NCBI GenBank assembly: GCA_018659145.1
Contig: JABJNB010000079.1
Span: 1 to 51,151 of the forward strand
DNA: 51,151 bases
Direction: 5' to 3'
Source: Rickettsiales bacterium
GTDB lineage: Bacteria > Pseudomonadota > Alphaproteobacteria > Rickettsiales > JABIRX01
The position numbers were made by a program, and so were the translations under genes. The number at the start of each line of letters is the position of its first letter. Positions within the stretch are counted from its first letter, which is position 1. Of this stretch, positions 42,645-51,151 are shown piece after piece. The notes under the pieces were generated by a model. That model did no database searches, was not told where the DNA came from, and saw only the letters and a list, made by a program, of their open reading frames with translations.

Positions 42645-43166
42645 TTAACTTACTAGTTTATTTCTTTTACCAACTATCTCACTAATCTTTTTTCCCCTTC
42701 TAGCTGCAACCCTTTTAGGAGAATCTAAACTTTCCATAGCATCAAAAGTTGCTCTAACTAAATTATAAGGATTAGTAGTAGCAAGAGATTTTGCCACTAT
42801 ATCATGTATTCCCAAAGCCTCAAAGATTGCTCGCATTGCACCACCAGCAATAATACCAGTTCCAGCAGGAGCCATCCTTAACAAAACTCGTCCAGCACCA
42901 AACTGCCCTTTAACATCATGGTGTATTGTTCTTCCTTCACGGAGAGGAATTCTTTTTAACGAATTTTTTGCAGCTTTGGTAGCTTTTGCTCTAGCTTCCG
43001 TTACTTCCTTTGCCTTACCAGTACCATATCCAACTACACCTTTTTTATCACCAACAATTACTAACGCAGCAAAGCCAAAATTTCTTCCGCCCTTTACAAC
43101 CTTAGTTACCCGATTTACACAAACTAACTTTTCAATTAACTCTATATTTTGCGCTGCTTCAACCAT
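42645..43166 (-). CDS. rpsE: Small ribosomal subunit protein uS5
   Basis: The 173-aa protein has the N-terminal double-stranded RNA-binding fold ([20 protein letters not shown]) and the C-terminal [24 protein letters not shown] block (here [20 protein letters not shown]). S5 helps maintain decoding accuracy and mRNA unwinding at the entry channel. It is ten bases from rplR. Confidence 0.98.
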   Translation of the reverse strand: MVEAAQNIELIEKLVCVNRVTKVVKGGRNFGFAALVIVGDKKGVVGYGTGKAKEVTEARAKATKAAKNSLKRIPLREGRTIHHDVKGQFGAGRVLLRMAPAGTGIIAGGAMRAIFEALGIHDIVAKSLATTNPYNLVRATFDAMESLDSPKRVAARRGKKISEIVGKRNKLVS

Positions 43167-43176
43167 ACTATTTATA

Positions 43177-43518
43177 TTAAAAAATTAATCCCTTACTTCT
43201 TGCTGCATCTGACAAAGCCTTCACCCTACCATGATATAAATATGCACCTTTATCAAAAACAACATTTGTTACTTTATGTTTCTGAGCTTGCACAGCTATC
43301 TCCTCACCAACCGCAACGGCATTAGCCACATTAACTCCTGCAATTTTTAAAACTTTAGTCGATGATGAACATATTGTAGTATGATTCCTATCATCAATAA
43401 CATGTGCGTAAATATTTTTATTAGAAATATATACAGAAAGACGAGGGAATTCTGACTTCCCCCTTATCTTACTTCGTACCCTTTCTTTTCTTTTATCAAA
43501 TTTTATTTTATTTTTCAC
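43177..43518 (-). CDS. rplR: Large ribosomal subunit protein uL18
   Basis: The 113-aa protein has the basic start [15 protein letters not shown], then [19 protein letters not shown] and the closing [20 protein letters not shown], typical of L18, which carries 5S rRNA into the large subunit. It lies 11 bases after rplF. Confidence 0.97.
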   Translation of the reverse strand: MKNKIKFDKRKERVRSKIRGKSEFPRLSVYISNKNIYAHVIDDRNHTTICSSSTKVLKIAGVNVANAVAVGEEIAVQAQKHKVTNVVFDKGAYLYHGRVKALSDAARSKGLIF

Positions 43519-43529
43519 AACTTATACCT

Positions 43530-44060
43530 TTATTTTTTACCTTCTTTTCTAACAATAAACTCACCCAGATATCTAACACCCTTACCCTTATATGGCTCTG
43601 GCATTCTAAGTTTTTTTATATTAGATGCAAACAATCCTAACACTTCTTTATCGTATGAAGATAATTCTATCGTTGTCGCCTTTATTATAGATATAGCAAT
43701 ATTATCCGGCACCTCTATTTTAATATCATGACTATAGCCTAATGATAAATTTAAAAAACCATCCTTAACACTAGCCTTATATCCAACACCTTTTATTTCC
43801 AACGTCTTTTTAAAACCTTGTTTTACTCCAACAACCATATTATTAATCAAAGCTCTATATAACCCCCATTTACTTCTTGAGTCCTTATCGCTTTTCATCG
43901 GCAACACAGACAATTCCTGCCCCTTCAAAGTAATTTCAATAACCTTTCCTATAACTCTCTCCAATTGACCCAAAGGACCATTAACAGTGATTACAGAGTT
44001 ATTGAATGTTACCTTAACATCTTCTGGTATTGCTATAGCTTTACTTCCTATTCTAGACAT
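43530..44060 (-). CDS. rplF: Large ribosomal subunit protein uL6
   Basis: The 176-aa protein has two repeated L6 domains. The start is MSRIGSKAIAIPEDVKVTFN, the domain junction contains GVKQGFKKTLEIKGVGYKAS, and the C-terminus carries PEPYKGKGVRYLGEFIVRKE. It sits near the GTPase centre of the 50S. It is nine bases from rpsH. Confidence 0.98.
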   Translation of the reverse strand: MSRIGSKAIAIPEDVKVTFNNSVITVNGPLGQLERVIGKVIEITLKGQELSVLPMKSDKDSRSKWGLYRALINNMVVGVKQGFKKTLEIKGVGYKASVKDGFLNLSLGYSHDIKIEVPDNIAISIIKATTIELSSYDKEVLGLFASNIKKLRMPEPYKGKGVRYLGEFIVRKEGKK

Positions 44061-44069
44061 AAAATTAAA

Positions 44070-44471
44070 TTAAAATACTGTACATAATAATTCTCCACCA
44101 ACTTTTTTCTCTGATGCCTCAGTATTACAAACAACTCCCTGTGGTGTTGAAAGAATCGAGATACCAAGGCCATTATAAAATTTTGGAATCTTATCAGATT
44201 TGCAATAAACTCTTCTTCCTGGCTTTGACACACGTTTAAAGTTTTTGATTACTGGCGAACCTAAATCATACTTTAATGTAACCACAAGATGATTATGACT
44301 CACATCTTCATCCTTTACTATTACATACTCTGCAACAAATCCCTCTTGCTTTAGAATATTTAATACAGCCATATTCAATTTTGAATATATAACCTTAACA
44401 CTAAATAACTTCGCCGTTTGGCCGTTATTTATTCTAGCTACCATATCTGATAACGTATCTGACATCGACAT
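44070..44471 (-). CDS. rpsH: Small ribosomal subunit protein uS8
   Basis: The 133-aa protein contains DTLSDMVARINNGQTAK and the C-terminal block GLGISILSTPQGVVCNTEAS, the S8 signature. Two Met codons (MSMSD) leave the start at 44471 or 44465; both fit the four-base gap from rpsN. S8 binds the central domain of 16S rRNA and in enterics also represses the spc operon. Confidence 0.97.
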   Translation of the reverse strand: MSMSDTLSDMVARINNGQTAKLFSVKVIYSKLNMAVLNILKQEGFVAEYVIVKDEDVSHNHLVVTLKYDLGSPVIKNFKRVSKPGRRVYCKSDKIPKFYNGLGISILSTPQGVVCNTEASEKKVGGELLCTVF

Positions 44472-44475
44472 AATA

Positions 44476-44781
44476 CTACCAACTTGATTTTGTTACACCA
44501 GGCATATGCCCGAAACCAGCCTGATCTCTTATAGCAATACGTGATATTCCAAAATCACGATAATAACCTCGAGGTCTTCCAGTTAAGTTACACCGGTTTC
44601 TAATTCTTACTTTTGAAGAATTAGCGTTTATTTTTGCTAACTTTAGCTGAGCAGTAAAACGCTCCTCTACGGGCAATTTTTTATTATTAGCAACAGCCTT
44701 TAAAGAAGCTCTCTTTTCTGAGAATTTCTTAACTAACTGTATTCTTCGTTTATTTTTCGCGACAGCGCTTTTTTTAGCCAT
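44476..44781 (-). CDS. rpsN: Small ribosomal subunit protein uS14, zinc-free form
   Basis: The 101-aa length and the closing block NRCNLTGRPRGYYRDFGISR then GFGHMPGVTKSSW identify the long S14 paralogue, which lacks the CxxC...CxxC zinc site of the short form (only one Cys is present). It lies three bases after rplE. Confidence 0.98.
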   Translation of the reverse strand: MAKKSAVAKNKRRIQLVKKFSEKRASLKAVANNKKLPVEERFTAQLKLAKINANSSKVRIRNRCNLTGRPRGYYRDFGISRIAIRDQAGFGHMPGVTKSSW

Positions 44782-44784
44782 AAT

Positions 44785-45324
44785 CTAATTTCTAAATGGT
44801 AGGTTAAATTTCTTCAATAACTCAAGACAACTATCATTTGAGTCAGTTGTAGTAACAATAGTGATATTCATCCCATTAGTTCTCATAATCTTATCGTACG
44901 ATATTTCAGGAAATACTGTTTGCTCCTTAAATCCAAAATTATAATTACCCTTACCATCAAAACTTTTTTTAGAAAGACCATTAAAATCCCTTACACGTGG
45001 CAAAACAATATATGTCAATCTATCTAGAAATTCATACATTTTATCACGACGAAGCGTTACTTTACAACCAATAGGCATACCCTCTCTAAGCTTAAAAGCA
45101 GCTATTGATTTTTTTGCCTTAGTTACAATTGGCTTTTGTCCAGAAATTAAAGCCAACTCATCTTGCAAATTTTTTAAAACTTTTGAATCAGATACACAGT
45201 CTTTATCAGACATGTTAATAACTATCTTTTCCAACCTTGGAACTTTCATAGGATTTGAAAGACCAAGCTCTTTTTCAATCTCTTGTTTAATCTTTGAATC
45301 AAATAATTCTTTTAACCTAGCCAT
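44785..45324 (-). CDS. rplE: Large ribosomal subunit protein uL5
   Basis: The 179-aa protein shows NPMKVPRLEKIVINMSDKDC, GQKPIVTKAKKSIAAFKLRE and the typical LRRDKMYEFLDRLTYIVLPR. L5 binds 5S rRNA and the P-site tRNA in the central protuberance. It directly abuts rplX. Confidence 0.98.
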   Translation of the reverse strand: MARLKELFDSKIKQEIEKELGLSNPMKVPRLEKIVINMSDKDCVSDSKVLKNLQDELALISGQKPIVTKAKKSIAAFKLREGMPIGCKVTLRRDKMYEFLDRLTYIVLPRVRDFNGLSKKSFDGKGNYNFGFKEQTVFPEISYDKIMRTNGMNITIVTTTDSNDSCLELLKKFNLPFRN

Positions 45325-45654
45325 CTATATAACCTTACTTTCTTTCTTCATATATCTTTGCTTCTTGCCACCTTCAGTTTTGTAACCAAGCTTTGTCGGC
45401 TTAGATGTTTCCTGATTGTAATAAGCCAAATTAGAAATATGAATTGATGCTTCCCGAGTCACAATCTGTGATTTCTCTTCAGCGTTACGAGCTTTTTTAG
45501 TATCCTTAACTAAATTCACACCTTTTACTAAAACTCTATTTTTTGCGATACTAAAACTTAAGACTTCACCCGTCTTACCTTTATCCTTACCAGATAAAAC
45601 TAAAACCTGATCACCCTTACGTAACTTTGTTTTAAACTCAACTGAATTACTCAT
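45325..45654 (-). CDS. rplX: Large ribosomal subunit protein uL24
   Basis: The 109-aa protein carries the KOW-type start [20 protein letters not shown], as in L24, an early assembly initiator near the exit tunnel. Its ATG overlaps the rplN stop by four bases, and its stop directly abuts rplE. Confidence 0.97.
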   Translation of the reverse strand: MSNSVEFKTKLRKGDQVLVLSGKDKGKTGEVLSFSIAKNRVLVKGVNLVKDTKKARNAEEKSQIVTREASIHISNLAYYNQETSKPTKLGYKTEGGKKQRYMKKESKVI

Positions 45655-46019
45655 AGTACCTCTGGAGCTAAAGAAACTATTTTTACAAATCCCTTATTTC
45701 TAAGTTCTCTTGCAACAGGACCAAATATCCTAGTACCTATAGTTTCGTTAGACTTATTAATTAAAACTGCCGCATTACTATCAAACTTAATGCTAGACCC
45801 ATCAGATCTTTTTACGCTTTTGGAAGTCCTAACTATAATAGCTCTATGAACCTCTCCCTTTTTAACCTTTCCTAAAGGCAAGCAAGACTTTACAGAGACT
45901 ACGATAACATCACCTAATTTAGCTATCATATGCTTTGATCCGCCAAGAACCTTAATACACTGAACTTCCTTTGCACCTGAGTTGTCAGCTACTTGTAAAC
46001 ATGATTGCATCTGTATCAT
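45651..46019 (-). CDS. rplN: Large ribosomal subunit protein uL14
   Basis: The 122-aa protein begins [20 protein letters not shown] and contains the block [20 protein letters not shown] then FGPVARELR, unmistakable L14. It sits at the subunit interface and contacts 16S rRNA. rpsQ ends on the base before it, and its 3' end overlaps rplX by four bases. Confidence 0.98.
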   Translation of the reverse strand: MIQMQSCLQVADNSGAKEVQCIKVLGGSKHMIAKLGDVIVVSVKSCLPLGKVKKGEVHRAIIVRTSKSVKRSDGSSIKFDSNAAVLINKSNETIGTRIFGPVARELRNKGFVKIVSLAPEVL

Positions 46020-46259
46020 TTACGCCTCCTTACTCGAACTAAGTCTCCATCTCTTCAACTTAGAGATAGGCTTCGACTCTTCTATTGATACAATATCTCC
46101 GACTTTTGCTGTATTAGCATCGTCATGAACATGGTATTTCTTACTCTTGGTAATAAACTTTCTATACACAGGATGCATAAAACGCCTCGCGACTGTAACA
46201 ACTATGGTCTTTTCAGACTTGTCACTGACAACTACACCTTGTAAAACTCTTTTAGGCAT
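46020..46259 (-). CDS. rpsQ: Small ribosomal subunit protein uS17
   Basis: The 79-aa protein begins [20 protein letters not shown] and contains [19 protein letters not shown] and [20 protein letters not shown], the OB-fold S17 pattern. It overlaps the end of rpmC by eight bases. Confidence 0.98.
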   Translation of the reverse strand: MPKRVLQGVVVSDKSEKTIVVTVARRFMHPVYRKFITKSKKYHVHDDANTAKVGDIVSIEESKPISKLKRWRLSSSKEA

Positions 46260-46443
46260 TTTTACTTTCGTTTAATCTAGTTAATATTTTTGCTATAGCT
46301 TTCTTATACTTTCCATATCTAGAAGTATCCTTATTTTCGCCATTAGCTGAAAGGACGTTTAAATTATATAACTTTTTCTTATAATCAACGTAAATCTTAT
46401 TCAACTCATCATTTGTTTTAGATTTTATTTCTGTATACTTCAT
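46252..46443 (-). CDS. rpmC: Large ribosomal subunit protein uL29
   Basis: The 63-aa two-helix protein has [20 protein letters not shown] and the closing [14 protein letters not shown], which fit L29 at the tunnel exit, where trigger factor and SRP dock. It directly abuts rplP and overlaps rpsQ by eight bases. Confidence 0.95.
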   Translation of the reverse strand: MKYTEIKSKTNDELNKIYVDYKKKLYNLNVLSANGENKDTSRYGKYKKAIAKILTRLNESKNA

Positions 46444-46860
46444 CTAGTTACCCTCTATTCGTGATATAAACTTAACATCAAATGGTAACTTACTACTCAT
46501 TTTAAGTAATGCTTCTCTTGCTACCTCTTCAGAAACACCGTCTATTTCAAAAATGATTCGACCTGGCTTCACTCTAAAAATATAATATTCGACGGAACCC
46601 TTTCCCTTTCCCATTCTAACATCAGCTGGCTTCTTAGTAACTGGAATGTCTGGAAAAACTCTGATCCACAACTTTCCAACTCGCTTCATATGCCTTGTTG
46701 CACTACGTCTTGCAGCTTCTATCTGCCTAGAAGTTATACGTGCATGAGACATAGCCTTCAGTCCATGAGAACCAAAAGCCAAAGTCGAAGCTCCTTTTGC
46801 TAGGCCAACATTTTTTCCTTTATGGGCTTTTCTATATTTTGTTTTTTTCGGCATTAACAT
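46444..46860 (-). CDS. rplP: Large ribosomal subunit protein uL16
   Basis: The 138-aa protein contains [20 protein letters not shown] and [20 protein letters not shown], then [20 protein letters not shown], the L16 signatures. It lies near the A-site tRNA elbow. Met1 (46860), with AGG eight bases upstream, and Met3 (46854) are both possible starts; homologues usually begin at the latter sequence. Confidence 0.97.
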   Translation of the reverse strand: MLMPKKTKYRKAHKGKNVGLAKGASTLAFGSHGLKAMSHARITSRQIEAARRSATRHMKRVGKLWIRVFPDIPVTKKPADVRMGKGKGSVEYYIFRVKPGRIIFEIDGVSEEVAREALLKMSSKLPFDVKFISRIEGN

Positions 46861-46869
46861 ATCACGTAC

Positions 46870-47496
46870 CTAATTTACATTATCGTTATAGACCCAAACC
46901 TTAATACCTATAATTCCATAGGCAGTGTTTGCTTCATACAGGGCATAGTCAACATTTGCTCTAATTGTATGAAGAGGAACCCGTCCTTCTCTATACCATT
47001 CAGACCTCGCTATCTCAGCACCCATTAGCCTTCCTGAACAAGTAATTCTTATACCTTTAGTTCCAAATCTCAAAGCCGACTGTATAGCTTTTTTCATAGC
47101 TCTTTTGTGCGAGACTCTCTTTTCTATTTGCTGCGCTATATTTTGAGCTATTAATACTGCGTTAGTTTCAGGCTTTTTGATTTCAACAATATTTAAACTG
47201 ATTTCAGAATTAATAATTGCCTTTAACTTCTCCTTTATCTTCTCAATATCATTACCCTTCTTACCAATCAACACACCTGGGCGCGCAGTTTGAATTGTAA
47301 CAATTGCCTTTTTAGCAGGCCTCTCAACAATAACCTTACTAATAGCAGCATTCTTATTATGACGAAGAATATAAGATCTAATCTTTATGTCCTCATCCAA
47401 GAATCTTACGTAATCAGATTTTTTAGCATACCACTTAGAATCCCACGCTTTAGTGACTCCTATTCTAAAACATATTGGATTTATTTTTTGACCCAT
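46870..47496 (-). CDS. rpsC: Small ribosomal subunit protein uS3
   Basis: The 208-aa protein begins [20 protein letters not shown], has the KH domain loop [20 protein letters not shown] and the C-terminal [21 protein letters not shown]3 lines the mRNA entry site. It ends shortly after [12 protein letters not shown], without the long tail of many homologues. Confidence 0.98.
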   Translation of the reverse strand: MGQKINPICFRIGVTKAWDSKWYAKKSDYVRFLDEDIKIRSYILRHNKNAAISKVIVERPAKKAIVTIQTARPGVLIGKKGNDIEKIKEKLKAIINSEISLNIVEIKKPETNAVLIAQNIAQQIEKRVSHKRAMKKAIQSALRFGTKGIRITCSGRLMGAEIARSEWYREGRVPLHTIRANVDYALYEANTAYGIIGIKVWVYNDNVN

Positions 47497-47865
47497 TTAG
47501 CCCTCTATTTCTTTTACGATTATTTCCAAATTACTAAAAGGCTTCAGAATCTTTGCTCCTCGACCCCTAGCCCTAGCTTTAAACCTTTTCATTACAAATG
47601 CCTTTCCTACCAACACCCTATCAATAACAAGATTATCTATATCAAGCTCATGATTATTCTCAGCATTAGCGAGAGCAGATTCTAAACATTTCTTTACTGT
47701 TATTGCTACCTTTTTTTTCATAAACTGCAACTGCAACACAGCTTCTTCAGCCTTCATACCTCTTATAACCTCAGCAACCAAACCTAGTTTTTGTACACTA
47801 GTTTTAATATTAGTTACTTTAGCCGAAGCTTGATTATCTGATAATTTTCTTCTTTCTTTAGCCAT
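47497..47865 (-). CDS. rplV: Large ribosomal subunit protein uL22
   Basis: The 122-aa protein shows VQKLGLVAEVIRGMKAEEAV, LESALANAENNHELDIDNLV and the beta-hairpin stretch FKARARGRGAKILKPFSNLE that reaches into the exit tunnel. It is 14 bases from rpsS and directly abuts rpsC. Confidence 0.97.
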   Translation of the reverse strand: MAKERRKLSDNQASAKVTNIKTSVQKLGLVAEVIRGMKAEEAVLQLQFMKKKVAITVKKCLESALANAENNHELDIDNLVIDRVLVGKAFVMKRFKARARGRGAKILKPFSNLEIIVKEIEG

Positions 47866-47879
47866 TTAAAACCTCTTAA

Positions 47880-48161
47880 TTAAGCTTTTTTTGCTTTTTT
47901 ATTAGCACCATGGCCTTTAAAAGTACGGGTAGGTGAAAATTCACCTAGCTTTTTATTAACCATATCCTCAGCCACCTTTACAGGTATAAACTTTTTGCCA
48001 TTATAGACATGAAAAGTTAATCCTACAAATTCCGGTATGATCGCTGATCTTCTAGACCACGTCTTAATCACTGTTCCAATTTTATTGGAGCTGATTACTG
48101 CTTGCGCTTTTTTTAGCACATGCCCATCAACAAATGGTAACTTCCATGCAGATCTTGCCAT
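47880..48161 (-). CDS. rpsS: Small ribosomal subunit protein uS19
   Basis: The 93-aa protein starts [20 protein letters not shown] and contains [20 protein letters not shown] then [15 protein letters not shown], typical of S19 in the 30S head. It follows rplB by 12 bases. Confidence 0.98.
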   Translation of the reverse strand: MARSAWKLPFVDGHVLKKAQAVISSNKIGTVIKTWSRRSAIIPEFVGLTFHVYNGKKFIPVKVAEDMVNKKLGEFSPTRTFKGHGANKKAKKA

Positions 48162-48173
48162 AATTATCCTCTA

Positions 48174-48998
48174 TTACTTCTTATATCTTGGTTTTACAAT
48201 AAACTTAGATGTAGATTTATTGCTTCTAGTTCTTTTTCCTTTAGTTGAAACTCCCCATGGAGTAACAGGGTGCCTACCCCCAGAAGTTTTTCCTTCACCA
48301 CCACCATGAGGGTGGTCCACCGGATTCATCGCTACACCTCTAACTGTAGGCCTCCTACCTTTCCAGACCATTCTTCCGGCCTTTCCATATTTTTCATTCT
48401 GGTGATCTGGATTTGACACTGTACCAACAGTAGCACGACATGTAACCAATATCTTCCTTACCTCACCTGAGCGAAGCCTAAGCTGCGCATATTCCGAATC
48501 CTTACCTAAGATCTGAACAAAGCTACCTGCAGATCTAGCAATTTGCCCACCCTTCCCTGGCTTTATCTCAACATTGTGAATAATAGTACCAGTTGGAATT
48601 TTACTAATAGACAAACAATTACCCGGCTTGATCTCAGCACTATCAGATGATATAATAGTGCTTCCAATATTAACCTTCTGCGGAGCAATAATATATGAGT
48701 AAGTATTATCGCTATATTTTACTAATGCTATATGTGACGTTCTATTCGGATCATATTCAATCCGCTCTACCACAGCTTCCATATCAAGTTTATTACGCTT
48801 AAAATCTATTAACCTGTATTTTTGTTTGTGACCACCACCAATATGTCTTGTTGTGATATGTCCAAAATTATTTCTACCACCAGTTTTACAAAGACCACGA
48901 GTCAATTTTTTTAGTGGCTTACCTTTCCAAAGTTTATCACTAACTAAAACTAAATGTCTCTGAGATGGGGTTGATGGGGCATATTTTCTTAGAGCCAT
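48174..48998 (-). CDS. rplB: Large ribosomal subunit protein uL2
   Basis: The 274-aa protein is full length. It contains [20 protein letters not shown] near 43-62 and, in its C-terminal domain, [20 protein letters not shown] with the conserved His needed for peptidyl transferase activity. The C-terminus is basic ([10 protein letters not shown]). Its ATG shares one base with the rplW stop. Confidence 0.99.
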   Translation of the reverse strand: MALRKYAPSTPSQRHLVLVSDKLWKGKPLKKLTRGLCKTGGRNNFGHITTRHIGGGHKQKYRLIDFKRNKLDMEAVVERIEYDPNRTSHIALVKYSDNTYSYIIAPQKVNIGSTIISSDSAEIKPGNCLSISKIPTGTIIHNVEIKPGKGGQIARSAGSFVQILGKDSEYAQLRLRSGEVRKILVTCRATVGTVSNPDHQNEKYGKAGRMVWKGRRPTVRGVAMNPVDHPHGGGEGKTSGGRHPVTPWGVSTKGKRTRSNKSTSKFIVKPRYKK

Positions 48999-49291
48999 TA
49001 TTTAACCTCCGTAGTTATATCAATTGATTTTTCGAACTTTACATAAAACTTCTTATAATCCTTTCGTTTTCCTAATATTTTTTTAAACTTCTTAGTCTTA
49101 CCTTTTACTAATACCGACTTGATATCAATAACTTTATTATCAGTATATATAGTTTCCAATATCTTCTTTGATAATTTTTTCGTCAACTCTTTAGGAGCCT
49201 TAAAAACAACTCTATTAGCTTCAGATAATTTTAAAGCCTTCTCTGTTACCAAAGGCATTAATTTATTCATATTCGATTCTACTTTATTCAT
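48998..49291 (-). CDS. rplW: Large ribosomal subunit protein uL23
   Basis: The 97-aa protein carries [20 protein letters not shown] and a basic middle ([20 protein letters not shown]), as in L23 at the tunnel exit. It overlaps rplD by four bases and rplB by one, so the three are translated in a coupled way. Confidence 0.95.
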   Translation of the reverse strand: MNKVESNMNKLMPLVTEKALKLSEANRVVFKAPKELTKKLSKKILETIYTDNKVIDIKSVLVKGKTKKFKKILGKRKDYKKFYVKFEKSIDITTEVK

Positions 49292-49911
49292 GACAATTTT
49301 TCTTTGATCAAATTAATCGAGGATTCGCTTATAAAGACATTATTTGAATTAATCAAATCATAAACATTTAAACCTTTAACATTTAGAAGATTTACATCTC
49401 TAACATTTCCCACAGATTGCAAAAACTTTTCACAAGAAGTGTCATTTATTAAAAACAAAGACCTTCCATCCAATCTAATTGCCTTAGCTATTCTTGCAGT
49501 TTCAGCCTTTTCCAGAACAGGATCTTTAATAATCTTTAACTTTCCTTCTTTTAATAAATAAGATAATGAAGACTTCAAGCCTAACTTTTTAACTTTTTTA
49601 TTTAATTTATATTCATGAGATCTAACAACAGGACCAGCATTAACTCCACCACCTCTCATTTGCACAGATCTCAAACTTCCTTGCCTAGCTCGACCAGTAC
49701 CTTTTTGCTTAAAAGGTTTAGCAGTTGTACCCCTGACCTCTGATACAGTTTTAGTTTTATGATTACCAGATCTCCTTTTGGCTAACTGCCAATTTATCAC
49801 TAGCTTTATTACATTAAAATTAGGCTCTATAGCAAAAATATTATCCGGAAGATCCAAAGAACCTTCTGACTTAACATCTAATTTATCTATTTCATATATA
49901 TCAGCTTTCAT
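49288..49911 (-). CDS. rplD: Large ribosomal subunit protein uL4
   Basis: The 207-aa protein has the loop TKTVSEVRGTTAKPFKQKGT then GRARQGSLRSVQMRGGGV, typical of L4 lining the exit tunnel. In enterics L4 also regulates the S10 operon, but no leader element can be shown here. It follows rplC by 12 bases. Confidence 0.97.
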   Translation of the reverse strand: MKADIYEIDKLDVKSEGSLDLPDNIFAIEPNFNVIKLVINWQLAKRRSGNHKTKTVSEVRGTTAKPFKQKGTGRARQGSLRSVQMRGGGVNAGPVVRSHEYKLNKKVKKLGLKSSLSYLLKEGKLKIIKDPVLEKAETARIAKAIRLDGRSLFLINDTSCEKFLQSVGNVRDVNLLNVKGLNVYDLINSNNVFISESSINLIKEKLS

Positions 49912-49923
49912 AATTATATCTTT

Positions 49924-50676
49924 TTAATTTTCACCTTTATCAGCAGACTCATCGCCCACACTATTTGTACCAGATACCTGATCACTAACTTCTGCCACCT
50001 TACTTTCTGTCACATAAGTAGGGAATGGTACATTTGATGTTAAAGCCTTTTTTAAAGCATCTTTAACCTTCACGAAACCACCTTTCTTACCAGGTACTGC
50101 ACCAGAGATAGCTATTATCTCATTCTCGCTATCTACTAACAAAACCCTTAAATTCTGTATTGTAACAACATCATCACCTAAGTGACCAGCCATTTTCTTA
50201 CCCTTAAAAACACGACCAGGATCTTGGCACTGACCCGTAGATCCATGCGATCTATGCGAGACAGAAACACCGTGAGTCGCCTCTAATCCAGCAAATCCAT
50301 GCCTTTTCATAGCACCGGCAAATCCTTTACCAACACTTACTCCCTGAACGTCAACATATTGACCTTCTGCAAAATGCTGAACTGTCACCTCCTGATCTAT
50401 AGATAACTTAGCATCTTTCGACACTTTAAAGTCATAAATCTTTGCACTATGCTTTATCTTAGCAGACTTATAAGCCTTTAATTGTGGCTTTTTTAATTTA
50501 CCCACATTTTTGTGATCAATGAATGATGCCATCTTTACAAAATTATGACCATCCTTCTCAAAGGAATCCACAACTTGTGAACGAGAGCATTTTAAAATAG
50601 TAACAGGCTCTGCCGTACCATCTTCATAAAAGATCCTAGACATACCTATTTTTTGTGCAAGTAACCCTGTTCGCAT
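49924..50676 (-). CDS. rplC: Large ribosomal subunit protein uL3
   Basis: I start at the ATG at 50676 (250 aa), because MRTGLLAQKIGMSRIFYEDG is the L3 N-terminus and GGAGA lies just upstream; the frame's longer version runs into rpsJ. The core block HRSHGSTGQCQDPGRVFKGK then KMAGHLG is intact, including the Gln methylated by PrmB in other bacteria. An acidic tail of roughly 40 residues (ending SVGDESADKGEN) extends beyond the usual 205-215 aa. It overlaps the rpsJ stop codon (50678-50680) by a codon or less. Confidence 0.97.
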   Translation of the reverse strand: MRTGLLAQKIGMSRIFYEDGTAEPVTILKCSRSQVVDSFEKDGHNFVKMASFIDHKNVGKLKKPQLKAYKSAKIKHSAKIYDFKVSKDAKLSIDQEVTVQHFAEGQYVDVQGVSVGKGFAGAMKRHGFAGLEATHGVSVSHRSHGSTGQCQDPGRVFKGKKMAGHLGDDVVTIQNLRVLLVDSENEIIAISGAVPGKKGGFVKVKDALKKALTSNVPFPTYVTESKVAEVSDQVSGTNSVGDESADKGEN

Positions 50677-50677
50677 T

Positions 50678-50992
50678 TTAATTCTCCAATAATTTAATAT
50701 CCACATCTACACCTGATGGCAGATCTAGCTTTCTTAAAGCTTCAACCGTTTGATTAGTTGGTGAAATTACAATAATACTTTTATAAGTTCTAGTTTCAAA
50801 TTGATCCCTAGCTTTTTTATCAACATGGGGAGACCTATTAACAGTATATTTTCTTATTTTCCTAGGCAGAGGTATTGGACCCCTAACTTCTGCACCAGAA
50901 CGTTTTACAGTACCAACAATCTCCCTGGAAGAAGATTCTATTAACTTATGGTCAAAAGCTGTTAATTTTATTTTTATTTTCTGATTAATCAT
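50678..50992 (-). CDS. rpsJ: Small ribosomal subunit protein uS10
   Basis: The 104-aa protein contains [20 protein letters not shown] then [20 protein letters not shown], definitive for S10 (also NusE, the antitermination factor). Its ATG is only two bases after the tuf stop, so the S10 operon here is probably co-transcribed with tuf. Confidence 0.99.
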   Translation of the reverse strand: MINQKIKIKLTAFDHKLIESSSREIVGTVKRSGAEVRGPIPLPRKIRKYTVNRSPHVDKKARDQFETRTYKSIIVISPTNQTVEALRKLDLPSGVDVDIKLLEN

Positions 50993-50994
50993 AA

Positions 50995-51151
50995 CTACTC
51001 AATAATTTTTGTAACAACACCAGATCCAACAGTCCTACCGCCTTCTCTGATCGCAAATCTCATACCCTCAACCATCGCTACTGGGCTTATTAGATCTACT
51101 TTAAACTCTACATTATCACCCGGCATAACCATCTCTACACCTTCATCCAAC
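50995..51151 (-). CDS. tuf: Elongation factor Tu, C-terminal end (partial, runs off the window)
   Basis: The last 52 codons end in TAG at 50995-50997. The product includes [20 protein letters not shown] and then [20 protein letters not shown], the C-terminal beta-barrel of EF-Tu, which delivers aminoacyl-tRNA to the ribosome. The order tuf-rpsJ matches the alphaproteobacterial str-S10 junction. Confidence 0.98.
   Translation of the reverse strand, partial: LDEGVEMVMPGDNVEFKVDLISPVAMVEGMRFAIREGGRTVGSGVVTKIIE

Noticed and set aside
44048..44233. 61-aa minus-strand frame between rplF and rpsH
   Set aside because: It overlaps rpsH in another frame and has no similarity or spacing to support it.
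1..51151. CRISPR arrays
   Set aside because: No series of regularly spaced identical repeats was seen; the repeats present are isolated palindromes or pairs.

Overview
The window is AT-rich bacterial DNA that looks alphaproteobacterial, probably from a host-associated lineage such as Rickettsiales; the species cannot be read from the sequence. The main evidence is the ribosomal block at 37-51 kb. It runs tuf-rpsJ-rplC...secY-adk-rpsM-rpsK-rpoA-rplQ, with adk directly after secY and no rpmJ there, as in many alphaproteobacteria. An MJ0042 zinc-ribbon/DUF3426 protein and an ELM1-family protein agree with this, as do many short dispersed repeats and decayed insertion sequences.

0-11 kb is accessory. 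A DEAD-box RNA helicase is followed by an unrecognised 515-residue protein that may be a divergent ADP-ribosyltransferase. Next come two gene fossils (a DinD fragment and the C-terminus of a phage-type tyrosine integrase) and an AbiEi antitoxin whose toxin partner survives only as a 10-codon stub. The region ends with a 1973-residue protein: transglutaminase-like domain, DUF4011, SF1 helicase, Vsr-like nuclease and DUF3320. It resembles a known class of single-gene anti-phage proteins. A tRNA-Val(GAC) gene closes the stretch, so the block from the integrase fossil to the tRNA looks like an old genomic island.

11-24 kb mixes housekeeping genes with debris. Housekeeping genes are dapD and dapE (lysine/peptidoglycan precursor pathway), purL (purines), a YggS-type PLP protein, and a lipoprotein gene overlapping the ELM1-family gene. 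Between them lie a pair of about 70-bp GC-rich palindromic elements in opposite orientation, two MITE-like repeats, an IS4 transposase fragment, a badly frameshifted IS3-family element, two small envelope or secreted proteins and a class II Fic AMP-transferase.

24-51 kb is almost entirely on the minus strand and tightly packed. Reading in the direction of transcription: tuf (partial), the S10, spc and alpha ribosomal clusters, rplQ overlapping rpmI by one base, rplT, pheS, plsY, metF, aspS and two small basic ORFs. After a 386-base gap with a repeat come gltX, cysS, cimA, a membrane-anchored protein of unknown function, tyrS and an ABC exporter; these overlap or lie within 10 bases of one another, so they are probably one operon. 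Four aminoacyl-tRNA synthetases plus a synthetase subunit (pheS) therefore sit downstream of, and nearly continuous with, the ribosomal protein genes.

No CRISPR array, rRNA or origin was seen. The best leads for new biology are the 515-residue ART-like protein, the giant transglutaminase-helicase-nuclease protein in its eroded island, and the palindromic repeat families.
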